In this document: positions 6,203 through 14,740 of the stretch, piece by piece
Numbering within the stretch: position 1 is the first letter of the stretch
How the letters are laid out: each line of letters begins with the position of its first letter
NCBI GenBank assembly: GCA_002344205.1
Contig: DDSZ01000023.1
Span: 1 to 15,799, forward strand
Reading direction: 5' to 3'
Length of the DNA: 15,799 nucleotides
Source: Opitutaceae bacterium UBA2377
Lineage (GTDB): Bacteria; Verrucomicrobiota; Verrucomicrobiia; Opitutales; Opitutaceae
Made by a program: the position numbers and the translations under genes
The notes under the pieces: generated by a model
Databases searched by the model: none
What the model saw: only the letters and a program-made list of their open reading frames with translations
What the model was told of the DNA's origin: nothing

Positions 6203-8404
6203 ATGGCTTCACCCAACCTCGCCAGCGCACTCCGCCGCTCCCTCCTCATCAAGGTCATTTCCAAGCCGGCCCCGAGTCGCGAGGACCTTGCCTCCGTCAT
6301 CGAGCTCACCGCCTCCAAGGTCGTCGAAGCCCTGCAGGCGCAGTCCATGACCTTCTACCTCGTCGAGGGCAACGACATCGCCTTCAAGCACGTTTACTAC
6401 TCGCCCACCCTGTGGGGGAAGGACAAGGACAAGGAAAAGCAGTTTCAGGAAACTCAGGCCAAGCTCCTCACCCTCAAGCTTCCGCTCGGCACCGGCAACG
6501 TCGGTAAGGTCATCCAGACGGGCGAACCGCTCTTCTTCACCAAACACGGGGCTGACGCCGACAGTCTCATGTCCATGGCCAAGAGCACGGGCTTCGAGGT
6601 CCACTCGATGCTGACGGCCCCGCTCAAGACCAACATCGTCATCGGCGCCATCCAGGTCCTGAACAAGGAACCCTCCGCCGCCACCGGCGGAGAATTCACC
6701 GACAAGGACCTCACCCTCCTCCAGGAAGTCGCCGAATACTCCTCCGCCCTCATCCAGCGGATGGTGGACCCGAAGTTTCAGCTCAACGCCGACGATACCG
6801 CCCGCTTCATCGCCAAGCTCACCGACCTGCCGCTTGTCACCGACATTGAGAAACTGGAGCTCGACGACAAACTGATCGAGGTCACCGGCGACGCCATCAT
6901 CCGGCGCGAAGGCATTTTTCCCCACAAGCGTTGCAGCCCGAACTCCGTGGCGGTGGTGATGACCAACCCGCTGGACTTCGCCAAACGCGAGGCCTTCTCC
7001 CAGGCCACCGAGCTGCACATCGAAGAGGTGCAGGTTGTCTCCGCCAGCACCTTTGAAACACTCCTCAAGAAGTTCTTCAAGGAGTCCAAGGCCGCCGCCC
7101 CCACCTCGGACGACGTGGACATCGGCTCCATCACCGAGGTCATCAGCTCGGCCTACGACGGCAGCGCCACCGGCGGCACCGGCGATATCAAGGTCGAGGA
7201 CCTTGAGAGCGAGGAATCCGCGCCCGTCATCCAGCTCGCCAATCGCATCATCGAGGACGCCTACATCGCCGGCGCCTCCGACATCCACATCGAGCCGCAG
7301 GAAAAGGATCTCGTCGTCCGCTACCGCGTGGACGGCATGTGCGCCGAGAAGCTCCGCCTGCCCAAACAGGTCACCGGCGCCCTCGTCGCCCGCCTGAAGA
7401 TCATGTGCAACCTCGATATTTCCGAGCGCCGGTTGCCGCAGGACGGCCGCATCGTGTTCAAGAAATACACGAAGAAGAACATGGACATCGATTTACGCGT
7501 CGCCACCGGCCCCATGAAGGACGGCGAGAAGGTGGTCATGCGTATCCTCGACAAGCAGAAGTCCACCCTGCCCCTCCCTGTCCTTGGCTTCTCCGACGAG
7601 AACCTCGCCAAATACCGCGAGTGCATCCGCCAGCCCTACGGCATGATCCTGCACTGCGGACCGACCGGCTCCGGCAAGTCCATGACCCTCTACGCCGCGC
7701 TCGCCGAGATCAACACGCCCGACGTCAACATCCAGACTGCCGAGGATCCCATCGAGTACACCCTCCCCGGCCTGAACCAGATGCAGATGAGCCGGCAAAT
7801 CGGCCTCACCTTTGCCCGTGCCCTACGCTGTTATTTGCGTATGGACCCCGACATCATCCTCGTCGGTGAAATCCGCGACGAGGAAACCGCGCAGATCGCC
7901 GTCGAGGCCGCGCTCACCGGTCACTTGCTCGTTTCGACGCTCCACACCAACGACGCTCCCTCCACCGTTGCCCGTATCGGTGAAATGGGTGTCGAGGCGT
8001 TCAACATCTCCGCTTCCCTTGTCTGCGTCTGCGCCCAGCGCCTCCTCCGCCGCGTCTGCAAAAACTGCAAAACGAAATACAAGCCCGAGGGCCGCGAATG
8101 GGAAATCATGAGCAAGGCCCTCGCCATCACCGAGGCTCCCGAGATCTTCAAGGCCAACCCCCAGGGGTGCCCCACCTGCAACGGCACCGGCTACAAGGGT
8201 CGCGTCGGCATTCACGAGCTCATGGTCAACTCCGAGGAGCTCACCGAGGGCATCAACAAGGAAGCCGAGGTCGCCGAGCTGAAGCGCATTGCGATGAAAG
8301 GCGGCATGAAAACCCTGCACCAGGACTCGATGCTCAAGGTCAAGATGGGCCTCACCACGATCGAGGAAGCCCTCGCCAACGTGCCGCCCGACCTGATCCT
8401 CTGA
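6203..8404 (+). CDS. GspE/PilB-family secretion/pilus ATPase with N-terminal GAF domain
   Basis: A 733-residue ATPase of the type II secretion / type IV pilus assembly family, expected to form a hexamer at the inner membrane. Residues about 10-190 look like a GAF sensor domain ([56 protein letters not shown]). Residues about 195-295 resemble the MshEN/T2SSE N-terminal domain ([15 protein letters not shown]). From about 338 the catalytic part follows: ASDIHIEP (358-365), Walker A GPTGSGKS (486-493), Asp box AEDPIEY (513-519), Walker [13 protein letters not shown] (551-562), His box STLHTNDA (578-585) and a zinc tetracysteine (C619, C622, C656, C659). All catalytic motifs are intact. The ATG at 6203 is preferred over an upstream TTG at 6137. 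No pilin, platform or secretin gene is adjacent, so pilus versus secretion use cannot be decided. Confidence 0.93.
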   Translation: MASPNLASALRRSLLIKVISKPAPSREDLASVIELTASKVVEALQAQSMTFYLVEGNDIAFKHVYYSPTLWGKDKDKEKQFQETQAKLLTLKLPLGTGNVGKVIQTGEPLFFTKHGADADSLMSMAKSTGFEVHSMLTAPLKTNIVIGAIQVLNKEPSAATGGEFTDKDLTLLQEVAEYSSALIQRMVDPKFQLNADDTARFIAKLTDLPLVTDIEKLELDDKLIEVTGDAIIRREGIFPHKRCSPNSVAVVMTNPLDFAKREAFSQATELHIEEVQVVSASTFETLLKKFFKESKAAAPTSDDVDIGSITEVISSAYDGSATGGTGDIKVEDLESEESAPVIQLANRIIEDAYIAGASDIHIEPQEKDLVVRYRVDGMCAEKLRLPKQVTGALVARLKIMCNLDISERRLPQDGRIVFKKYTKKNMDIDLRVATGPMKDGEKVVMRILDKQKSTLPLPVLGFSDENLAKYRECIRQPYGMILHCGPTGSGKSMTLYAALAEINTPDVNIQTAEDPIEYTLPGLNQMQMSRQIGLTFARALRCYLRMDPDIILVGEIRDEETAQIAVEAALTGHLLVSTLHTNDAPSTVARIGEMGVEAFNISASLVCVCAQRLLRRVCKNCKTKYKPEGREWEIMSKALAITEAPEIFKANPQGCPTCNGTGYKGRVGIHELMVNSEELTEGINKEAEVAELKRIAMKGGMKTLHQDSMLKVKMGLTTIEEALANVPPDLIL

Positions 8405-8428
8405 ACCGTCCGCTATAACGAAGGCTCA

Positions 8429-8488
8429 GTTTCATTTCCCCGCGCCCCGACAGACGCACGCAAGGAAGCGTCTGTCCTGAAATGAAGC
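8429..8488. repeat. Nested inverted repeat, possible bidirectional terminator or REP-like element
   Basis: An inner perfect 9-bp stem pairs GACAGACGC (8449-8457) with GCGTCTGTC (8468-8476) around a 10-nt loop. An outer stem pairs TTCATTTC (8431-8438) with GAAATGAA (8479-8486), extendable to 10 bp (8429-8438 with 8479-8488) through one G-T wobble. The two stems are separated by an asymmetric internal loop of 10 and 2 nt. The pairing is seen directly. No U-run follows on either strand, so it is not a textbook intrinsic terminator, although its position between convergent genes suits transcription termination. Confidence 0.7.
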
Positions 8489-8493
8489 ACTCC

Positions 8494-8564
8494 ATTTCGC
8501 GCGTTCCCGCCTGTGCAGGCTCCGCAGGCTAGCTCCAGTTTGCCGGATTTTCGCTGCGTTCCCG
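8494..8564. repeat. Imperfect direct repeat pair
   Basis: ATTTCGCGCGTTCCCG (8494-8509) and ATTTTCGCTGCGTTCCCG (8547-8564) are the same unit apart from two single-base insertions in the second copy (an extra T in the T-run and a T before GCGTTCCCG), with starts 53 nt apart. They lie in the spacer between the GspE-family gene and smc. Function unknown; this could be the remnant of a duplicated repeat unit. Confidence 0.5.
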
Positions 8565-8567
8565 GCA
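8541..8567 (-). terminator. Possible smc terminator hairpin
   Basis: TGCCGG (8541-8546) pairs with CCGGCA (8562-8567) around a 15-nt loop, starting 3 nt after the smc stop codon in the minus direction. There is no U-run after it, so it is only a weak candidate; it overlaps one copy of the direct repeat. Confidence 0.25.
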
Positions 8568-8570
8568 GGG

Positions 8571-11500
8571 CTAGGCCCGGGCGCCGGTGACGGCCTCGGC
8601 GATGTTTTGCTGCCGGGCCTCCGGCTCGCCTTCCTCGTGGTTGAACCGCATCGAGACGGTCTTGGACACGCCGCGCTCTTCCATCGTCACGCCGTAGATC
8701 GCGTTGGCTGCGGCGACCGTCCGCTTGTTGTGCGTGATGATGATGAACTGCGACTCGTTCACGAATTTCTTCAGCAGGTCCGTGAATCGGCCGATGTTCG
8801 ACTCGTCGAGCGGCGCGTCCAGTTCGTCCAGCAAACAGAACGGCGAGGGCTTCACCATGTAGAGCGCGAACAACAGCGCCACCGCGGTAAGGGTCTTCTG
8901 CCCGCCGGAGAGCAGCGTGATGCTCTTCAGCTTCGTGCCCGGCGGCTGCGCCACGATCTCGATGCCGCTTTCCAGGATGTCCTCGGCCATGACGAGCTCC
9001 AGCTCGGCCCGGCCGCCGCCGAAGAGCGTCTGGAAGGTGTAGGCGAAGTTTTTCCGGATCTGCTCAAAGGTCACCTGGAACTGCTGGAGCGAGGTCTGGT
9101 TGATCTCGTCGATCGCCTTGAGCAGCTCGGCCTTCGCGGTGGTGAGATCGTCGCTCTGCGCCCGCAGGAAGTCGTGGCGCTGCTTCAGCTCCGCGTATTC
9201 CTCGATGGCGACGAGGTTGACCGCACCCATGCTGCCGAGGCGGGCGCGCAGGGCGTCGGCCTCGGCCTTGATCGCCGGCCAGTCGGTGTGCTCCAGCGCG
9301 GCCAGATCCGCCTCGGTGGGCTCGCCCTTGGGCTCCTTCTTTTTCCGGCGGCGCTTGGCGGGGGCGGCCTCGCCCTCCGCGGCCTGGGCGGGTGGCGCCG
9401 GGGTCTCCGCCTCTTCGTTTTCGTCTTCCTCGTCGAGATCGAGCGGCTTCATGCCTTCGGGCTCGTCGTCGGCGTGCCAAAGCTGGCGCTTCCAATCAAT
9501 GCCGGTGATGTCCGTCTGGTATTCGCGGGTCGTCTCCTCGCGCAGGAACTCCACGCGCTGGCGGGTTTCCGCGAGCTTGACCTCGTGCGCGCTCAGCAGG
9601 TTGTGGGCGGCGTCGGCCTGGGCGTGCAGACCGGCCTGGGTCGCCTCCACCGCATTGATGGCGCGCTCCACTTCCACGAGCTCGATGCGCACGGCCTCCA
9701 CCTGCTCCTGCGCGACGGCCAGCGTGCCGCCCAGTTGGGCGGCGCGGTCGCGCTGGGTCGCGGCTTCGCGTTCCAGTTCGGTGATCTGCTCGGTCCACAC
9801 CTCGATCTCCTGCTGGCGCTGCACCAAAAGTTCGCCCAACTGTCCGCGGCGGCGCTCCATCTCGCCGAGGCCGCGGTCGAGCACCTCGACCTTTTGCCGG
9901 CGCTCCGCGAGCTCCAGCCGCGCCTGCGCGAGGGATTCACGTTTCACATCCCGGTCGGCCCGCACCTCGTTGATGCGGGTGTCGAGCGTGCTGATTTTCT
10001 CCCGCTGCGCGACGGCGGCGGCATCGGCCTCGGCGAGTCCCGCCTGGGCCTTCTCCCAACGCGCATGCGCCTCGTTCCGGGCGGCCTCCAGCGCGGTCAA
10101 TTCCGTCTCCATCCGGCGCAGGCGGTTGTCCGCCTCCTCCAGGCCGCGCTGGGCATTGCGCTGGTCGGCCTGCACCGCGGCGAGCGCCTGCGTCGCCGCC
10201 AGCACTTCCGCCCGGCGCTGCTCGAGCGCTTGTTCCGCCTCGGTCAGCCGCAGGTTGAGGGCATCGATCACCGCCTTCTGCGTGTCGTGGGCCTTCTGCT
10301 CATCCGCGAGCGCCCTGGCGGTTTCCCGCAGGTCAATCTCGCGCTGCACGATGCTGTTGGCCGATTTTTTCGCGCTGTGGTGGCCGCCGTAAACCAGCCC
10401 GCGCCGGTCCACGAGGTCGCCCTTGCGGGTCGCCACCGCGAGAAAACCAAAACCGGGATTCGCCTTCCAGTAGTCGAGAAAGGCGCCGAGATCGTCGGCC
10501 ACGTAGCACGCGGCCAGCACGCTCACCGCCGGATGCGCGGCGTCCGTCCCTTGCAGGGCGTCGAGCGCGGGTCTCAGGCCGGCCGGCAGTTCCGCCGCCG
10601 GGTCGCCGCCCGCGCCGCACTCCGCGATCCGCAGCACCGCCGAGCCGATCTGCTCGCTTTCGAGCTGCGCGAGGATGCGCTGCGCCGTCGCCACGTCGCT
10701 CACGCTGATGGCCTCGGCCGCGGCGCCGAGGAGCGCCTCGACCGCCTTGCCGCAGTCCGGCTTCACCTCGAGCCCCTGCGTGATCGGGGTCGCTTTGCTG
10801 CCGGCGAGGGCCTGGTCGAGCCGGCCCTGCAACACCGCCTTGGCGCCTTCGCCGAAGCCTTCCCATTTTTCCTGCAACTGCTGCAGCAGCCGCAGGCGGG
10901 CGGTGCGCTGGGCCAGCGCCCGGTCGGTCTCGGAAAGTTTGCGCTGCGCCTCGCGGAACTCGCGGGTCAGTTGGGTGATCGTTTCCTGCGCCGACACCGA
11001 CTCGTTGTGGGCGCGGGATTTTTCCGCCAAAGCCTGCTCCAACCGCGTGGCCTGCTCCGCGGCGGCAGCGGCCGCCTCCGCGCGCTGGGCCTGGAGGCCG
11101 GCGATTTCCTGCGCCAGCGAATCGTGCCGGTGCACGCTGGTCTTCTGGTCCACCTCGTAGCCCGAGCAGTCCGTGCGCAACCGCGCCACCGTGCTCTCCA
11201 GTTGCAGGAGCTGGAATTTCGCCTGCTGCAACTCCTGCTCCAGCTTGCTCAGCTCGCCCTCGGCGATCGCCACCTCGCGGTTGCGCTGTTGGAAAACCGC
11301 GTCGCTGCTGCCGAGCAGCCCGAGCTGCATTTGCTTGTCCTGCGCGCCGGTGTCGGCCTGCGCCGAGACCTCGCGCAACTGCATCTCCAGTTCGCCGAGG
11401 TTGTCGCGCGACGAGGCCAGCCGGTCCTCCAGCCCGCTGCGCTTGATCTGCGCGAGATTGGCCTGGTTCTCCGCGGCCTCGCGCTGCGAACGCACATCAT

Positions 11501-12371
11501 AGACGCCCTGCTGCGCATCCTGCACCCGCTGGTTGAGGCGCTGGCGCTGCGCCTTCTTCTCGTCGAGCGCGGCCTGTTGCGACTCGAGGCTGGCGCGGCG
11601 CGCCTCCGCCTCGGCGCGCAAGGCCGTGACCTTGGTTTCCAGTTCGCCCAGCACGCCCGAAAGCTGCGCATGCTGGTGGCCGCTCCACGCGAGGCTCAGG
11701 TGCCGCAGCCGGTGGCTGAGGCGCTTGTAGCGCATCGCCTTCGCGGCCTGCCGGCGCAGGCTGCCGATCTGCCGCGAGATCTCGCCGATGACGTCCGCGA
11801 TGCGGGTCAGGTTCTGCTCGGTGAGCGCCAGCTTGTTCAGCGCCTCGCGCCGCTGGCTTTTGTATTTGGTGATGCCCGCGGCCTCTTCGAAGACCGCCCG
11901 GCGCTCCTCCGGTTTCGAGGACAGGATCTGGTCGATCTGGCCCTGCGCCATGATGGAGTAGCTGGTCCGGCCGACGCCGGTGTCCATGAAAAGCTTGTGG
12001 ATGTCCTTCAGGCGGCAGGGCTGGCCGTTGAAAAAGTATTCGCTCTGCCCGTCGCGGTGCACGCGCCGCATGATCTCGATCTCGTGAAACTCGCTGCCGA
12101 GCTGCTTCTCGCAGTCGGTGAGCAGAAGCGAAACCTCGCAGAGCTGGGCGGCCTTGCGGGTGTCGGCGCCCTCGAAGATCACGTCCTGCATCTTGCCGCC
12201 GCGCAGCGCCTTCGCGCTCTGCTCGCCGAGCACCCAGCGGATGCCGTCGGCGATGTTGGATTTGCCGCAACCGTTGGGGCCGACCACGGCGGTGACGCCG
12301 GGCTCGAAACGGAGCGTGGTGGCGTCGGCGAATGACTTGAAACCGTGGAGCTTGAGCGCCTTGAGATACAT
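8571..12371 (-). CDS. smc: Chromosome segregation protein SMC
   Basis: Structural-maintenance-of-chromosomes ATPase that, with ScpA and ScpB (not in the window), loads on DNA and organises and separates chromosomes. The start at 12371 (MYLKALKLHGFKSFAD) is the universal SMC N-terminus; the open frame upstream is not SMC-like. Walker A GPNGCGKS is at 31-38, the Q-loop region MAQGQIDQIL at 141-150, ABC signature LSGGQ at 1154-1158, Walker B FCLLDE at 1178-1183 and the D-loop region DAPLDESN just after. Coiled-coil arms span about 170-495 and 680-960, with a hinge at about 505-665 ending in GLVYGG. At 1266 residues it is longer than the usual 1150-1190. The excess is largely an acidic-then-basic stretch at about 966-1020 before the conserved GAVNLVAIEEY. 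It converges with the GspE-family gene and is divergent from the PhyH-family gene. Confidence 0.98.
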   Translation of the reverse strand: MYLKALKLHGFKSFADATTLRFEPGVTAVVGPNGCGKSNIADGIRWVLGEQSAKALRGGKMQDVIFEGADTRKAAQLCEVSLLLTDCEKQLGSEFHEIEIMRRVHRDGQSEYFFNGQPCRLKDIHKLFMDTGVGRTSYSIMAQGQIDQILSSKPEERRAVFEEAAGITKYKSQRREALNKLALTEQNLTRIADVIGEISRQIGSLRRQAAKAMRYKRLSHRLRHLSLAWSGHQHAQLSGVLGELETKVTALRAEAEARRASLESQQAALDEKKAQRQRLNQRVQDAQQGVYDVRSQREAAENQANLAQIKRSGLEDRLASSRDNLGELEMQLREVSAQADTGAQDKQMQLGLLGSSDAVFQQRNREVAIAEGELSKLEQELQQAKFQLLQLESTVARLRTDCSGYEVDQKTSVHRHDSLAQEIAGLQAQRAEAAAAAAEQATRLEQALAEKSRAHNESVSAQETITQLTREFREAQRKLSETDRALAQRTARLRLLQQLQEKWEGFGEGAKAVLQGRLDQALAGSKATPITQGLEVKPDCGKAVEALLGAAAEAISVSDVATAQRILAQLESEQIGSAVLRIAECGAGGDPAAELPAGLRPALDALQGTDAAHPAVSVLAACYVADDLGAFLDYWKANPGFGFLAVATRKGDLVDRRGLVYGGHHSAKKSANSIVQREIDLRETARALADEQKAHDTQKAVIDALNLRLTEAEQALEQRRAEVLAATQALAAVQADQRNAQRGLEEADNRLRRMETELTALEAARNEAHARWEKAQAGLAEADAAAVAQREKISTLDTRINEVRADRDVKRESLAQARLELAERRQKVEVLDRGLGEMERRRGQLGELLVQRQQEIEVWTEQITELEREAATQRDRAAQLGGTLAVAQEQVEAVRIELVEVERAINAVEATQAGLHAQADAAHNLLSAHEVKLAETRQRVEFLREETTREYQTDITGIDWKRQLWHADDEPEGMKPLDLDEEDENEEAETPAPPAQAAEGEAAPAKRRRKKKEPKGEPTEADLAALEHTDWPAIKAEADALRARLGSMGAVNLVAIEEYAELKQRHDFLRAQSDDLTTAKAELLKAIDEINQTSLQQFQVTFEQIRKNFAYTFQTLFGGGRAELELVMAEDILESGIEIVAQPPGTKLKSITLLSGGQKTLTAVALLFALYMVKPSPFCLLDELDAPLDESNIGRFTDLLKKFVNESQFIIITHNKRTVAAANAIYGVTMEERGVSKTVSMRFNHEEGEPEARQQNIAEAVTGARA

Positions 12372-12511
12372 GCAGGGGTGAAGTGTGGGACACCCGCAAA
12401 GTCGCGCGCAAACGCAAAAAACAAACCGCCGCCCGGCCCACGAAATTTTACCGGGGAAAACTTGCTTGCCACTGCCGCCGCCCCATGCTCCGGCCCCGTC
12501 CCCCACCACCC
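12372..12511. promoter_or_regulatory. Divergent spacer between smc and the PhyH-family gene
   Basis: A 140-nt spacer expected to contain promoters for both genes. A TAAAAT hexamer, read on the minus strand at 12445-12450, resembles a -10 box about 75 nt before the smc start, but there is no matching -35 at normal spacing. The plus-strand half near the PhyH start is strongly C-rich. The region's role is inferred from gene orientation only. Confidence 0.35.
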
Positions 12512-13279
12512 ATGCGCCACTGGGAAAAACACCCCGCCGACACCGCCCAGGCCTTCGGGCTCAACGGCTTCGTCGCCATCCCCAACTTCGTCGCCGGCGA
12601 CGAGCTGGCCGAGATCAACGCCGCCGTCTCCCGCTACCTCCGCGAGATCGCCCCCGCCCGGCCCGAGACCGAGATTTTCTACGAGGACAAGGCCGACCGC
12701 AGCACCATCAAGCAGATGCAGGGCCTCCACCTGCACGATCCCTTCTTCGCCGGCCTCATGAACGGCCCCGCCGCCCGCCTCGCCGCCGTCGTCCTCGGGG
12801 AGCCCGTGCGCGCCGTGAACCTCCAGTATTTCAACAAGCCGCCCGGCATCGGCCAACCCACCCCGCCGCACCAGGACGGCTATTACTTCAAGCTGAAGCC
12901 CAACCACGCCGTCACCATGTGGCTCGCCCTGGAGGACGTGGACCACGAGAACGGCTGCGTCCGCTACGTGCAGGGCTCGCATCGCCTCGGCCTGCGCGCG
13001 CACGGCAAGTCCGGCGTCCTGGGTTTCTCGCAGGGCATGCTCGATTTCGGCCTGCCGCACGACGTGGCCCACACCATCACCTGCCCCGCCGCGGCCGGCG
13101 ACCTGCTGGCCCACCACTCGCTCACCATCCATTGGGCCGACGGCAACCGCTCGCAGACGCGCACCCGTCGGGCGCTCGGCCTTGTTTATTTTGCCGAACG
13201 CTGCGAGGTCGATGAGGTCGCGAAGAAGGCTTACCAGGACCAGCTCCACCTCGAACTTCGCGCCGCGGGGAAGATCTGA
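12512..13279 (+). CDS. Phytanoyl-CoA dioxygenase (PhyH) family protein
   Basis: A 255-residue member of the Fe(II)/2-oxoglutarate-dependent PhyH superfamily, which hydroxylates a range of small molecules; the substrate here is unknown. The iron triad is visible: His120 and Asp122 in TPPHQDGYYF (117-126) and distal His207 in LTIHWADGNRS (204-214), followed by arginines 217-220, one of which would bind the 2-oxoglutarate carboxylate. Other PhyH landmarks are FGLNGFVAIPNF (15-26), VTMWLALEDVDHENGCVRYVQGSHR (134-158, a strong family match) and AAGDLLAHHS (194-203). The ATG at 12512 (MRHWEKHPADTAQAF) is preferred; an ATG at 12485 would add a nine-residue Pro/Arg-rich tail. No signal peptide. It stands alone between divergent smc and a convergent oxidase, so context gives no hint of the substrate. 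Confidence 0.9.
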   Translation: MRHWEKHPADTAQAFGLNGFVAIPNFVAGDELAEINAAVSRYLREIAPARPETEIFYEDKADRSTIKQMQGLHLHDPFFAGLMNGPAARLAAVVLGEPVRAVNLQYFNKPPGIGQPTPPHQDGYYFKLKPNHAVTMWLALEDVDHENGCVRYVQGSHRLGLRAHGKSGVLGFSQGMLDFGLPHDVAHTITCPAAAGDLLAHHSLTIHWADGNRSQTRTRRALGLVYFAERCEVDEVAKKAYQDQLHLELRAAGKI

Positions 13280-13286
13280 ACCGCCC

Positions 13287-13303
13287 GCCGGTCCCTCACC
13301 GGC
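13287..13303. terminator. Short GC-rich hairpin between convergent genes
   Basis: GCCGGT (13287-13292) pairs with ACCGGC (13298-13303) around a 5-nt loop and nearly fills the 24-nt gap between the convergent PhyH-family and FAD-oxidase stop codons. It could act on both strands, but there is no U-run and such GC stems occur by chance in this base composition. Confidence 0.3.
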
Positions 13304-14740
13304 TCACTTGTGATCCCAGGGCAGCTTGATCGCGAGGCGTTCGTGTTTCCACACGTGGAACACCTCGAACATTTTCCCGGGATTCAGAATGCCCCGCGGG
13401 TCGAGCGCCTGCTTCACGGCCTGCATCGCTTTCACCTGCGCGGGTGAGTGCTGGACGCGCAGGAAGGGCGACTTCGCCAGCCCGATCCCGTGCTCGCCCG
13501 AGATCGCGCCGCCGAGCGCGACGACAGTTTTCATCAGCTCGGCCACCGCCGCCTCCGCCGCCTTCGCTTCGGCGGCATCTCCGCGGTGATACATGATGTT
13601 CACGTGCAGGTTGCCGTCAGCCACATGCCCGAAGGTGGGGATCGGCAGCCCGGAGCGGCGCTTCAGGCCCGCCAGATAGCGGACAAACTTCACGTAGTGG
13701 CGCATCGGCACCACGATGTCCTCGTTGAGCTTCGCGTCGCCGAGCTCGAACATCGCGCCGGAGCATTTGCGGCGCACCGCCCAGAGTTCATCCGCCTCGG
13801 TCCGGTTGCGGGCCGCACGGCTGGCCAGTGCATGTTGCCTGGCCCAGGCGAGCACCTCGGCCTTCAGCTCCCGGACTTCGCTGACCGAGCCGGCCAGCTC
13901 CAGCAAAATCACCGCCCGGTCGCTTTGACCGGCAAAGACCGGCCGGCCGGTGGCGTGCTCGGCGCAATGCACGCTCTCCCGGTCGAGAAACTCGCAGATC
14001 GCCGGCTGCACACGGCGGCGGAACAACGCGAGCGCCGCCTGCAATGCCGCCGTCTCGTCCTTGAAAGCCGTGAGCAGCGTCCAACGCGCCGCCGGTTGCG
14101 GGATGAGCTTGAGCACCGCCCCGGTCACCACCCCGAGCATGCCCTCGCTGCCGATCCACAGGTCGCGCAGGTTGAAGCCCGCGGCGAATTTCCGGGTCGC
14201 CGTGCCCCAGGTCACCGCCTCGCCGGTCGGCAGGAAGCCGCTGAGCGCGATCACGAAGTCGCGCGTCACCCCGTATTTGCCGCCGTGCATCCCGCCGGCG
14301 TTGCAGGCGATGTTGCCGCCGATGGTGCAGTATTCCTTCGAGGAGGGATCGGGCGGGTAAAACCAGCCCACGGCCTCCGCCGCGCGCTGGATGTCGGCCG
14401 TCTTCGCCCCGGCCTGCACGTGGGCCATGCCCGCCTCCGCGTCGATGCGGATGCGGTTGAGCCGCAGCATGTCGATCACCCAGCCGCCGCGCACCGGCGC
14501 GGCCGACCCCATCAGCGTGGTGCCCCGGCCTCTCACCGTCACCGGCACGCGGTGCCGGTTCGCCAGCAGCAGCGCCACCCCGATGTCGGCCTCACGCCGC
14601 GGCTTGATCACCGCCACGGGCACGAAGGGGATTTTGCTGCTGTCAAAAGCCGCGGCCTGCCGCGACGCGTCGTCGGTGGCGACGACCGCGGCGCCGAGGC
14701 GGAGCTGCAATTCCCGGGTGGCGGCGGCAAAGGTGGGCAT
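13304..14740 (-). CDS. FAD-linked oxidase, GlcD/D-lactate dehydrogenase type
   Basis: A 478-residue flavoprotein of the FAD-binding-4 / FAD-linked oxidase C-terminal family, which includes glycolate oxidase subunit GlcD and D-lactate or D-2-hydroxyacid dehydrogenases. The FAD-binding PCMH domain spans about 38-215, with VRGRGTTLMGSAAPVRGG (69-86), YPPDPSSKEYCTIGGNIACN (128-147) and IGSEGMLGVVT (196-206). The C-terminal domain carries FGHVADGNLHVNI (370-382), with the histidines that usually bind metal and substrate, SGEHGIGLAKS (414-424) and LDPRGILNPGKMF (446-458). All are intact. There is no Fe-S domain and no GlcE/GlcF gene beside it, so it may act alone. The substrate is uncertain: glycolate, D-lactate or another 2-hydroxy acid. 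It is divergent from a KDG-kinase-like gene, which loosely hints at sugar-acid metabolism. Start at 14740 fits the family N-terminus; no Shine-Dalgarno site. Confidence 0.92.
   Translation of the reverse strand: MPTFAAATRELQLRLGAAVVATDDASRQAAAFDSSKIPFVPVAVIKPRREADIGVALLLANRHRVPVTVRGRGTTLMGSAAPVRGGWVIDMLRLNRIRIDAEAGMAHVQAGAKTADIQRAAEAVGWFYPPDPSSKEYCTIGGNIACNAGGMHGGKYGVTRDFVIALSGFLPTGEAVTWGTATRKFAAGFNLRDLWIGSEGMLGVVTGAVLKLIPQPAARWTLLTAFKDETAALQAALALFRRRVQPAICEFLDRESVHCAEHATGRPVFAGQSDRAVILLELAGSVSEVRELKAEVLAWARQHALASRAARNRTEADELWAVRRKCSGAMFELGDAKLNEDIVVPMRHYVKFVRYLAGLKRRSGLPIPTFGHVADGNLHVNIMYHRGDAAEAKAAEAAVAELMKTVVALGGAISGEHGIGLAKSPFLRVQHSPAQVKAMQAVKQALDPRGILNPGKMFEVFHVWKHERLAIKLPWDHK

Larger units (their letters stand above)
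8405..8570. other. Convergent spacer with several repeats
   Basis: A 166-nt non-coding spacer between the convergent ends of the GspE-family gene and smc. It carries a nested inverted repeat (8429-8488), an imperfect direct repeat (8494-8509 with 8547-8564), a short tandem GCAGGCT repeat (8515-8521 and 8524-8530) and a GC-rich inverted repeat near the smc stop (8541-8567). No plausible coding frame with family resemblance was seen. A two-way transcription end or an eroded dispersed repeat are both possible. Confidence 0.6.

Noticed and set aside
6209..7288. A 359-codon open frame antisense to the GspE-family gene
   Set aside because: Asp/Gly/Val-rich with no motif; the plus strand encodes clear GAF and MshEN-like sequence over the same bases.
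8607..12335. A 1242-codon open frame antisense to smc
   Set aside because: It exactly mirrors the smc coding region, is Leu/Arg/Ala/Gly-rich with no family motif, and is what a GC-rich third-position bias produces opposite a real gene. smc has all its catalytic motifs.
12179..13249. A 356-codon minus-strand open frame across the PhyH gene into smc
   Set aside because: It overlaps the plus-strand PhyH gene with its complete iron triad and then enters smc out of frame; no family resemblance.
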